Assembly: GCA_035463315.1 (NCBI GenBank)
Contig: DATHTJ010000250.1
Span: 1 to 12,989, forward strand
DNA from: GCA-003244245 sp035463315
Lineage (GTDB): Bacteria; Actinomycetota; Actinomycetes; Mycobacteriales; Pseudonocardiaceae
Length of the DNA: 12,989 nucleotides
Reading direction: 5' to 3'
Position numbers and translations under genes: made by a program. Shown one piece after another: positions 5,527-12,989 of this stretch; the first letter of the stretch is position 1; every line of letters starts with the position of its first letter. The notes below the pieces were generated by a model. The model saw only the letters and a program-made list of their open reading frames with translations. It was not told where the DNA came from and made no database searches.

Positions 5527-8136
5527 CTACCAACCCGCATGCGGGGTGCCTTGGAGAGCTGCCAACCTCAGGCCCCTGCCGGGCCCGGACGGCACCCGAG
5601 TTCCGCGAAGAGGTTTCCCGAACTGATCGAGGGCGTCGAGCACCTGCTGGAAGCAGCGCGCCGCTTTCTCGTAGCACCCTTGCAGCCGGTGCACGGTGTT
5701 CAGCCTGTGCAGTGCCGAGGCTTCGCTGTGGCGGTCAGCCAACTCGCGCAGGTAGGTCAGGGCGTTGTGCAGGCGGGGTAACACCTCATCGACGTGGCCG
5801 GACTTGTGGACAGCACCACTGTGCCCCGTGACCCCGCTGTGCCCCGTAACCCGGATGTGCCCGGTGGCCCCCAGGCGCCCGGTGGTCACGATCTGACCGT
5901 GGTGGGTGCTGGCGACGCCGCACGCCGTGAGGGTCTGCTCGAAGCCTTCCAGTGCCTCGTCGAGGCGGTGCTGGAGCCAGGGCAGCTCACCCGGACCGGC
6001 CAACGCCATCCCTTCCGATCCACCGCTGACCGCCCGCCGGGCGCTGGCGAGCATCAGCTCGCAGACGCGCCGCCAGTCGTCGTAGTGCCCGTGAACGAGG
6101 AGGAACCTGGCGAGCCGGACGCCCAGCGCCCAGCCGAGCTGGTCCAATCCGACCGAGTAAGCCTGGCCAACGGCACCGACCAGGCCCGCCCATTCGGCCG
6201 TGAACCAGCCGGAGGGGTCGGCGACCACAGAGCTGACGACTGATTCGTCCGGCCGCCAGCAGGTACCGGGTTCGAAGGCCACGGCGAGGGTGGAACTGGC
6301 CATGCCCCGCCCGGCTTCCTCGGCGAGGGCCAGCCAACCCCCGAACGCCCGGTCCAACGCCGCGAGCCGGTCGGCTTCCGGCTCTTCTGCGGCGACCACT
6401 TCCCGGGCATAGGCGCGCAGCAGGTCATGGAAGCGGTAACGCAGCGCTCCGGTGGCATCGCGCCCGGCCACGTCGAGCAGCTGCATATCGACCAGAGTGT
6501 CGACCAGCTCCTCGGCCCTGGTCTGCGGGATGTCGAGCAGCGCGGCGGTCACCCACGGGGCAAAGTCGCGGACCTCGAGCAGCCCGAGCCTCCGGAACGC
6601 ACACCGGGCCGTCGCGTCCAGGCTGTCGTAGCTCAATGCGAGGCTGGCCCGCACTTCCAGATCTCCGTGCCGCAGCTTGTCAAGCAGGTGGTGTTCCTCG
6701 GTCAGGTCGGCCTCAAGGCGATCCAACCGCCAGTGCGGCCGGGCGCCCAGCCGCGCTCCCGCGATCCGGACGGCCAAGGGCAGGAACCCGCAGCGCCGCA
6801 CGATCTCCCTGGCCGCTCCCGGTTCCGCCGCCACCCGCAGCGGCCCAGCAACCCGGGCCAGCAGCTCGACGGCCTGGTCGGGTTCGAGGATGTCCAGGTC
6901 GACCATCCGGGCACCGTTCAGGCCGGCCAGGCGCGTCCGGCTGGTGATCAGCACCGCGCAGCCGGCGGTGCCTGGCAGCAGCGGCCGCAGCTGAGCCTCA
7001 CACGCCGCGTTGTCCAGCAGGAGGAGCAGTCGCCGGTCGGCCAGCCGGCTGCGATACAAGGCGGCGCGTTCCTCGACGTCGTCAGGGATCGCTGCGCGGT
7101 CCACCCCGAGCGCACGCAGGAACCGGGCCAGCACGTCCGCCGGCGCCAGCGTGTTGGCCTGCGCCCCACGGAGGTTCACGAACAGCTGCCCGTCGGGGTA
7201 GTGGGCCCGTAGCCGGTGCGCGGCGTGCACTGCGAGGGTCGTCTTTCCCACCCCAGCCTTGCCGGTGATCGCGACGAGCACCGCTGCGCGCCGACCCGCT
7301 GCGGCGGTCAGGTGCTGGACCGTGGCGAGCTGGGCCTTCCGCCCGGTGAAGTCGGTGATGTCGGCAGGCAGCTGGGCCGGGGTGATCGCGGGTGCCGTCG
7401 GAGCCGCCGGCACCGGGTCGCCGGTCCGGATCGCGTGCTCCAGACGGTGCAGCTCGATACCGGGCTGCAGCCCGAGCTGTTCGACCAGAACGCCCCGGGT
7501 GCGGTGGTAGACCTCCAGCGCCTCGGCTTGCAGGCCGGCCTGATACAGCGCGGTCATCAGCAACCCCTGCAGCCGTTCCCGCATCGGGTGGCGCGCGGCC
7601 AGCTCGACGAGCTCCGGGATGATCGCCTTGGCGTGGCCGCAGGCCAGCTCGGCCGCGTACAGCTGGGCAAGGCCGGCCAGCCGACGCTCGGTCAGCCGGT
7701 TGGCCTCGGCACGCAGCAGCGGCAGGGCGGTGATATCGCTGAAGGGTTCTCCGCGCCAGAGCCGCAGCGCCGTGCGTAGCAGGGCAACGATGCGCGCCGG
7801 CTCCCCGGCGTCGGTACCCTCGGCGAGCGCAGACTCGAATCGCTCGGCGTCGAGCTCGCCCGGGTGCACCTGCAGCAGGTAGCTGCCGTTCTCGAAGCGG
7901 ATCCGCGCCGGATCGTCCAATGAGCGGCGCAACCGATGCACGTGCAGCTGGAGCTTCTTGGCCGCGCGAGGGTCTCGCTGGCCGGTCCAGAGCGCATCCA
8001 CCAGGACGTCCACCGGTACCGGTGTGTTCGCCCGCGTGAGCAGCACCCCGAGCAGGGTGCGAGGCATCGGCGCGGACAACCGAACTGGCTGCCCCCCGTC
8101 TCGCACCCGCAGCGGACCGAGAACCTCGAAGTCCAT
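5527..8136 (-). CDS. AfsR/SARP-family transcriptional regulator (HTH-BTAD-NB-ARC-TPR)
   Basis: The protein has 869 residues. Seen in order: an OmpR-like winged helix (about 1-95, 'MDFEVLGPLRVRD', 'KKLQLHVHRLRRSLDD'), and a bacterial transcriptional activation domain (about 96-245). An NB-ARC/STAND ATPase follows, with Walker A G292-KAGVGKTT, Walker B-like 'LLLLLDNA', 'GFLPLAVRIAG' and 'YRFHDLLRAYARE'. The C-terminal TPR-like region is degenerate. SARP regulators activate specialised-metabolite or stress genes in response to nucleotide-dependent signals; the target is unknown. The C-terminus is odd: hexapeptide repeats (V/A-T-G-H-S-G type, about 750-773) interrupt the helical region. Only one recognisable TPR pair follows before a non-TPR tail, suggesting erosion. 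ATG 8136 is chosen over GTG 8142 because a run of G lies just upstream and 'MDFEVLGPL' is the usual start. The gene sits between phoH2 and fumC, apparently an insertion into a conserved block. Confidence 0.93.
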   Translation of the reverse strand: MDFEVLGPLRVRDGGQPVRLSAPMPRTLLGVLLTRANTPVPVDVLVDALWTGQRDPRAAKKLQLHVHRLRRSLDDPARIRFENGSYLLQVHPGELDAERFESALAEGTDAGEPARIVALLRTALRLWRGEPFSDITALPLLRAEANRLTERRLAGLAQLYAAELACGHAKAIIPELVELAARHPMRERLQGLLMTALYQAGLQAEALEVYHRTRGVLVEQLGLQPGIELHRLEHAIRTGDPVPAAPTAPAITPAQLPADITDFTGRKAQLATVQHLTAAAGRRAAVLVAITGKAGVGKTTLAVHAAHRLRAHYPDGQLFVNLRGAQANTLAPADVLARFLRALGVDRAAIPDDVEERAALYRSRLADRRLLLLLDNAACEAQLRPLLPGTAGCAVLITSRTRLAGLNGARMVDLDILEPDQAVELLARVAGPLRVAAEPGAAREIVRRCGFLPLAVRIAGARLGARPHWRLDRLEADLTEEHHLLDKLRHGDLEVRASLALSYDSLDATARCAFRRLGLLEVRDFAPWVTAALLDIPQTRAEELVDTLVDMQLLDVAGRDATGALRYRFHDLLRAYAREVVAAEEPEADRLAALDRAFGGWLALAEEAGRGMASSTLAVAFEPGTCWRPDESVVSSVVADPSGWFTAEWAGLVGAVGQAYSVGLDQLGWALGVRLARFLLVHGHYDDWRRVCELMLASARRAVSGGSEGMALAGPGELPWLQHRLDEALEGFEQTLTACGVASTHHGQIVTTGRLGATGHIRVTGHSGVTGHSGAVHKSGHVDEVLPRLHNALTYLRELADRHSEASALHRLNTVHRLQGCYEKAARCFQQVLDALDQFGKPLRGTRVPSGPGRGLRLAALQGTPHAGW
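5534..5545. repeat. 12-bp palindrome at the phoH2/SARP convergent junction
   Basis: CCCGCATGCGGG is a perfect palindrome 30 bp past the phoH2 stop and inside the last codons of the SARP gene. It can fold as a 4-bp stem with a CATG loop. It may help phoH2 transcripts terminate; there is no T-run. Confidence 0.35.
5819..5890. repeat. 18-bp minisatellite, four copies, inside the SARP gene
   Basis: Four adjacent 18-bp units read CTGTGCCCCGTGACCCCG (5819-5836), CTGTGCCCCGTAACCCGG (5837), ATGTGCCCGGTGGCCCCC (5855) and AGGCGCCCGGTGGTCACG (5873-5890). On the minus strand they encode hexapeptides ATGHIR, VTGHSG, VTGHSG and near matches on either side. The unit length is a multiple of 3, so copy-number change would preserve the frame. 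Confidence 0.85.
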
Positions 8137-8146
8137 TGCCACCCCC

Positions 8147-8196
8147 CCAGCTGGCCTGGCACCGAGTGTAGCCACACAATGCCAGCTGGTAACCAG
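8147..8196 (-). promoter_or_regulatory. SARP gene promoter flanked by twin CCAGCTGG palindromes
   Basis: On the minus strand, TTACCA (8192-8187) and TACACT (8170-8165) are separated by 16 nt. Each matches 4 of 6 consensus sigma-70-type bases, and TACACT fits TANNNT. The 8-bp palindrome CCAGCTGG occurs at 8182-8189, over the -35, and again at 8147-8154, just past the expected transcription start near 8158. The centres are 35 bp apart. CTGGT-A-ACCAG (8186-8196) adds another overlapping symmetry. This suggests paired operator sites, perhaps for autoregulation. Confidence 0.55.
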
Positions 8197-8226
8197 ACGT
8201 TCCCTCGATCGGCGTGCAGGCCAGGG

Positions 8227-9617
<1,391 letters not shown>

Positions 9618-9621
<4 letters not shown>

Positions 9622-10652
9622 GCGCGGGGGAGCTGGTCGAAGTCCACCGAGGCGTACTCGCGTAACTTGGCCAGCCGGTGGAAGCTGTCGATCATCCGCA
9701 CGGTGCCCGACTTGGACCGCATCACGATGGACTGCGTGCTGCACCCACCTGCGCTATAGGTCACCCCGCGCAGCAGCTCCCCGTCGGTGATTCCGGTCGC
9801 GCAGAAGAACACGTTGTCGCCGCAGACCAGGTCCTCGGTGGTGAGAATCCGGTCGAGGTCGTGGCCGGCGTCCAGCGCCCCCTGGCGCTCGGCGTCGTCC
9901 CGGGGCCACAGCCGGCCCTGGATCGTGCCTCCCATGCAGCGCAGCGCGGCCGCGCTGATGATTCCCTCCGGCGTCCCGCCGATGCCCATCAGCAGGTCTA
10001 CACCGGTGCCTGGGCGGGCCGCAGCGATCGCGCCGGCGACGTCCCCGTCGGTGATGAACGTGATCCGGGCGCCGGCCTCCCGGACCTGGCGCACCAGGTC
10101 GTCGTGCCGTGGCCGGTCCAGGATGCACACGGTGATGTCGGAGACATCCAACTGCTTGGCCTTGGCGACCCGCTTGATGTTCTCTTTCACCGGCGCGGAC
10201 AGGTCGATCGACTCGGCCGCCTCAGGCCCGGTGGCGATCTTCTCCATGTAGAACACCGCGGAGGGATCGAACATGGTGCGCCGCTCGGACACCGCGAGTA
10301 CCGCCAGCGCGTTGGGCATCCCCTTGCTCATCAGCGTGGTGCCGTCGATCGGGTCGACCGCGACGTCGCACTCCGGGCCCTGCCCGTTGCCGACCTCCTC
10401 GCCGTTGAACAGCATCGGTGCTTCGTCCTTCTCCCCCTCACCGATCACCACCACGCCGCGCATCGACACCGAGCCGACCAGCTTGCGCATCGCGTCTACA
10501 GCCGCCTGGTCACCGCCGTTCTTGTCACCGCGGCCCACCCAGCGGCCGGCGGCCATCGCTCCAGCCTCGGTGACCCGCACCAGCTCCATGGCGAGGTTGC
10601 GGTCCGGTTCCTCCCGCCTCGGTTGTGGCTGCGGGGTCGACAAGGTACTCAT
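9618..10652 (-). CDS. glpX: Class II fructose-1,6-bisphosphatase GlpX
   Basis: The protein has 344 residues. It hydrolyses fructose 1,6-bisphosphate to fructose 6-phosphate in gluconeogenesis; in mycobacteria the homologue (Rv1099c) is the principal FBPase. Seen: 'GDKNGGDQAAVDAMR', the metal-site 'GEGEKDEAPML', the phosphatase motif D100-PID103GTTLMSKG, 'MGIGGTPEGIISAAALRCMGG', and the C-terminal 'TYSAGGCSTQSIVMRSKSGTVR'. ATG 10652 is chosen because GGGAGGG lies about 4 nt upstream and 'MSTLSTPQPQ...RNLAMELVRVTEAGAMAAG' is the family N-terminus; the frame stays open upstream to 10841 without family character. It is first in a glpX-fumC operon with a 4-nt overlap, linking gluconeogenesis with the TCA step that feeds it. 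It is divergent from the XRE regulator across a 181-bp gap. Confidence 0.97.
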
Positions 10653-10833
10653 GGGCCCTCCCGGAATGGACTGCGCACACACTGCGATCCTCCCAGAGCG
10701 CGGCGACGGCCGGGTGAAAAGGATGGCATCCTGTGACGTATCCCCGCCGAGCCGTCCGCGCAGCAGGTGGTGGCCTCCACACTCACGTTGTCCGCCCAGG
10801 CGGCAAGTACCGTGGGCGGTGAGGTGATGTCTG
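10653..10833. promoter_or_regulatory. glpX / XRE-regulator divergent promoter region
   Basis: An inverted repeat AGGATG-G-CATCCT (10720-10732) lies about 70 bp before the glpX start and is a candidate operator. For the XRE gene, TACCGT (10808-10813) fits TANNNT and sits 8 nt before GAGGTG (10821-10826), the Shine-Dalgarno. It is flanked by CCGCCC (10792-10797) and GGGCGG (10814-10819). TTGTCC (10788-10793) is only 14 nt from that -10, too close for a normal -35. No clear -10 is visible for glpX. Confidence 0.4.
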
Positions 10834-12096
10834 GTGGCCAAGACTGTGCCGGTGGGCCGGCAGCCTGTCGAGATCGGACGTCGTGCCCGGGTGATCCGCC
10901 GTCTTCGTGGGCTGTCCCTGGACGGGGTGGCCGGGCTCGCGGGGATGACTGCGGATCACCTGTCGATGCTGGAGAGTGGTGAGCGCCGGTTCGAGCGGCG
11001 CGGGCAGATCGAGGATCTCGCGAACGCGGTCGGGTGTTCGGTGACCGACCTGACCGGGCAGCCCTATCTCCCGGTTGACCGGGCGACGGCGGATGCGCTG
11101 ACGGCCGTGCCCGGCATTCGCGAGGCCCTCTGCGACACGCTGGACGACCCGCTCGACCTGCCGGCCCGCCCGGTGGCCGAGCTGGTCCGGTGGGCGCAGC
11201 AGGCTCATGAGCACCTCGATCAGGATCGGTACGCCCATGCCGGGCGGGACCTCGGGACGCTGCTGACTGAGCTGCACGTGCATGCCGCCGCCCGTGATGC
11301 CGACACCCGCCACCCGGCGTTGGCCGCACTGGTGACGGCCTGCCATGTCGCCGCCGCTATCGCGGGGATGATCGGGTATCACGACCTGGCGCTGTCCGCC
11401 GGGCGCCGTGAGCTTGACGCCGCGACCCGCCTGGGTGACCCGGTCGCCGTGGGGCTTGCCCGCTTCGGGTGGGCCTGGAAGTGGGTCAACGTCGGCGCCC
11501 GGCCCCAGGCCGAAACGGCGAACAGGCTGGCATTGGCAGAGCTCGAAGCGGTGGCCGACCCCTCGGCTGCCGACACTGCGGCGGTCGAGATGCTGGGCAT
11601 GCACCGTCTCCTTGCCGCGAAGCTCGCCGCCCGAGCTGGCCGGGCCGGTAACGCCCATGATCATCTCGGTGCGGCCCGGGTGCTCGCCGAGCGCACGGGC
11701 GAGCGCAACACGGCCATGCTGCATTTCGGGCCGACCAACGTCGCGCTGTGGACGCTCTCGGTCAGCGTCGACCTCGGTGCGGGACCGCGGGCCTACGAAC
11801 AGGCCCAGCCCGACCGGGTCGACGTCGCAGGCCTGCACAGCCGCAGCCGTGCCGGCTGCTACCACTTCGACTTGGCCCGGGCGCTGGCCCAGGACGGTGA
11901 AGAATGCCACGACGAGGCGATCCGGCACCTGGACCTCGCCGACCAGGCCGCCCCGGTGCGGATGCGCAACCACCCGATCGCCCGGGAACTGACCGCGGAG
12001 CTGATCCAGCGGGCCCACCGGCAGCTGCGGGAGGTGGAAAGCCTGCTTGACCGCTTCGGTCTCGCCGGGCAGCGTTCACAACGGGTGAACAACTAA
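10834..12096 (+). CDS. XRE-family helix-turn-helix regulator with TPR-like C-terminal domain
   Basis: The protein has 420 residues. Seen: an N-terminal Cro/C1-type HTH (about residues 12-70, 'IGRRARVIRRLRGLSLDGVAGLAGMTADHLSMLESGERRFERR'). A long all-helical region with TPR-like spacing of Ala, Leu and Gly follows (about 110-410, e.g. 'GYHDLALSAGRRELDAATRLGDPVAVGLARFGWAW'). This HTH-plus-TPR layout is common in actinobacteria and resembles regulators that read a ligand or peptide through the repeat domain; I know no specific target. GTG 10834 is supported by GAGGTG at 7-nt spacing. GC is high (45 of 60 in one counted line), like the rest of the chromosome and unlike its convergent right-hand neighbour. 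It may regulate itself or the divergent glpX-fumC operon, but the sequence does not show which. Confidence 0.88.
   Translation: MAKTVPVGRQPVEIGRRARVIRRLRGLSLDGVAGLAGMTADHLSMLESGERRFERRGQIEDLANAVGCSVTDLTGQPYLPVDRATADALTAVPGIREALCDTLDDPLDLPARPVAELVRWAQQAHEHLDQDRYAHAGRDLGTLLTELHVHAAARDADTRHPALAALVTACHVAAAIAGMIGYHDLALSAGRRELDAATRLGDPVAVGLARFGWAWKWVNVGARPQAETANRLALAELEAVADPSAADTAAVEMLGMHRLLAAKLAARAGRAGNAHDHLGAARVLAERTGERNTAMLHFGPTNVALWTLSVSVDLGAGPRAYEQAQPDRVDVAGLHSRSRAGCYHFDLARALAQDGEECHDEAIRHLDLADQAAPVRMRNHPIARELTAELIQRAHRQLREVESLLDRFGLAGQRSQRVNN
12074..12090. terminator. Short hairpin at the end of the XRE gene
   Basis: GTTCAC (12074-12079) and GTGAAC (12085-12090) are perfect 6-bp arms around AACGG, within the last codons. 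No T-run follows on the plus strand. It could be a weak terminator or a protein-binding site. Confidence 0.3.
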
Positions 12097-12129
12097 CGGA
12101 GCCACGTCGAGTGGGCAGGTGAACAGGGT

Positions 12130-12948
12130 TTAGATCAGCTCGTGGTCAAGCGGAGAAAGAGGATCACCATTTCGTGTAGCGAGAATATCTGGTCGGGGAT
12201 TTTTCACCTCACGGAGGCGGTTGTCGACGCTGTTGTATGTCGTGAACAACATCGTGCGGTCAAATGGTGACATGTTTTGAGGGGAGCCGTGGACGACAGT
12301 CGGGGCGAAGAACAAAACCGTCCCCGGTTCCCCCAGTGCGGCGGTTATCCCATATTTGTGCGCCAGTTCAGCAACGACCTGGTTGGGTACGGTATAATTC
12401 ACATAATTCACACCCGTAGTGAAGTTCGAAGCCAAACGCTTCGTGTCCGATGCGGTCGGCCCGGACCGCTCGACCGGTATCAAGCCCGAACGGTGTGAAC
12501 CTGGTATCAGCAGAAGTGGTCCATTGGTTTCGTCCGCCCGATCAATGAATATGACGGCGGTCAAAGCCTGGGGAGCGGGCATGCCGTCCTCGTGGTGCCA
12601 CCAGCTGAAGTCCTGGTGCCATTGCCACATATCCCCTTTGAATGCCCTCTTCATGTTGACCTTGAATTGATAGACATAGACATCCGAATCCAACAGTCGC
12701 TGGGCGGGGATGAGTATTTTCGGGTGCCGGACAAGTCGCGCGAAGAACTCGTTGGTAAAATGTGTTCCGCGCAGTCCCCGCAGCGTGCGACCGTCTTCCT
12801 CGAGCATCCGCCCTGGGGTGGCATCCGTGGCCGTACGATCAATGTTTTCCCTGATCACCCCGATTTCTTCCTGCATGAGATCAGGGATGAGCAAAAAGCC
12901 CTGCTCGGCGTACTGATCGATTTGGTCGAGAGTAAGCTCAACCCGCAT
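12130..12948 (-). CDS. PhyH-family Fe(II)/2-oxoglutarate dioxygenase (EctD/GriE-like amino-acid hydroxylase)
   Basis: The protein has 272 residues. Seen: the facial triad H111-x-D113 ('WQWHQDFSWWHHEDGMP') and H220 ('VVHGSPQN'), with the 2-oxoglutarate-binding Arg R231 ('MSPFDRTML'). 'NGPLLLIPGSHRSG' is typical of PhyH. Asp at the HxD position argues for a hydroxylase rather than a SyrB2-type halogenase. 'MLEEDGRTLRGLRGTHF' and 'YQFKVNMKRAFKGD' resemble, from memory, the leucine hydroxylase GriE and ectoine hydroxylase EctD, so a free amino-acid substrate is likely but unproven. ATG 12948 is chosen for its GAGAGGA with about 5-nt spacing. Five hand-counted 60-base lines average about 53% GC against about 75% in the adjacent gene, suggesting recent acquisition. 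It is convergent with the XRE gene (33-bp gap). Its upstream region runs off the window after 41 bp, so any operon or cluster partners are unseen. Confidence 0.9.
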   Translation of the reverse strand: MRVELTLDQIDQYAEQGFLLIPDLMQEEIGVIRENIDRTATDATPGRMLEEDGRTLRGLRGTHFTNEFFARLVRHPKILIPAQRLLDSDVYVYQFKVNMKRAFKGDMWQWHQDFSWWHHEDGMPAPQALTAVIFIDRADETNGPLLLIPGSHRSGLIPVERSGPTASDTKRLASNFTTGVNYVNYTVPNQVVAELAHKYGITAALGEPGTVLFFAPTVVHGSPQNMSPFDRTMLFTTYNSVDNRLREVKNPRPDILATRNGDPLSPLDHELI

Positions 12949-12989
12949 TTTAATCCTCTCCGAAACTGTAAGTTCTCGACACAAGGCTC

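Noticed and set aside
5819..5890. CRISPR array
   Set aside because: The repeats are 18 bp, directly adjacent, without spacers, and in frame within a coding gene. No other array-like pattern was seen.
6427..7212. A 261-codon plus-strand open frame
   Set aside because: It mirrors the NB-ARC region of the SARP gene; composition is that of a complementary-strand shadow.
7082..8179. A 365-codon minus-strand frame overlapping the SARP N-terminus
   Set aside because: It is offset from the SARP frame, Arg/Ala/Gly-rich, and has no motif, whereas the SARP frame carries the HTH and Walker A.
10783..12018. A 411-codon open frame on the minus strand
   Set aside because: It is antisense to the XRE regulator and has a low-complexity Gly/Pro/Arg/His-rich product with no domain.

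Overview
The window is ordinary-density, high-GC (about 70-75% where I hand-counted) actinobacterial chromosome. The best guess is a Pseudonocardiales-type organism. The strongest evidence is gene order: a short cis-prenyltransferase resembling M. tuberculosis Rv1086, a PIN-PhoH protein (PhoH2, Rv1095-like), then class II fumarase and GlpX on the opposite strand (Rv1098c and Rv1099c). These four have the same order and relative orientation as in mycobacteria, although the genes between them differ. The taxon is inferred from recalled synteny and protein resemblance, not from a search.

Layout from left to right. At 4-1259 (+) a small Cys-rich two-helix membrane protein overlaps a slipin/SPFH gene by ATGA. 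At 1320-1601 (-) lies a 93-residue two-helix membrane protein, convergent with the slipin. A divergent intergenic region holding a perfect 16-bp palindrome separates it from the cis-prenyltransferase (1813-2583, +). A 14-bp-arm inverted repeat follows, then a DUF885 metallohydrolase-like gene (2645-3844, +). A 324-bp leader with three hairpins and a possible small ORF precedes phoH2 (4169-5503, +). Convergent to it is a large AfsR/SARP regulator (5527-8136, -) whose C-terminal half carries an 18-bp minisatellite. Next is the glpX-fumC pair (10652 down to 8227, -) with an ATGA overlap. Divergent from glpX is a 420-residue XRE-type helix-turn-helix regulator (10834-12096, +). The window ends with a much AT-richer gene (12130-12948, -) for a PhyH/EctD/GriE-like Fe(II)/2-oxoglutarate dioxygenase.

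How the genes work together. GlpX (gluconeogenic fructose-1,6-bisphosphatase) and FumC (TCA cycle) are the only pair with an obvious joint metabolic logic and translational coupling. PhoH2 is an RNase/helicase, possibly with an overlapping antitoxin-like ORF. The SARP regulator interrupts the conserved phoH2-fumC block, with its own promoter flanked by twin palindromes. The dioxygenase at the right edge looks foreign by composition and may be the edge of an accessory or specialised-metabolite locus outside the window.

I found no tRNA, rRNA, CRISPR array, insertion sequence or prophage. No clearly new multi-gene system is visible. The best leads are the palindromic element, the phoH2 leader, the SARP minisatellite and the GC-poor dioxygenase.
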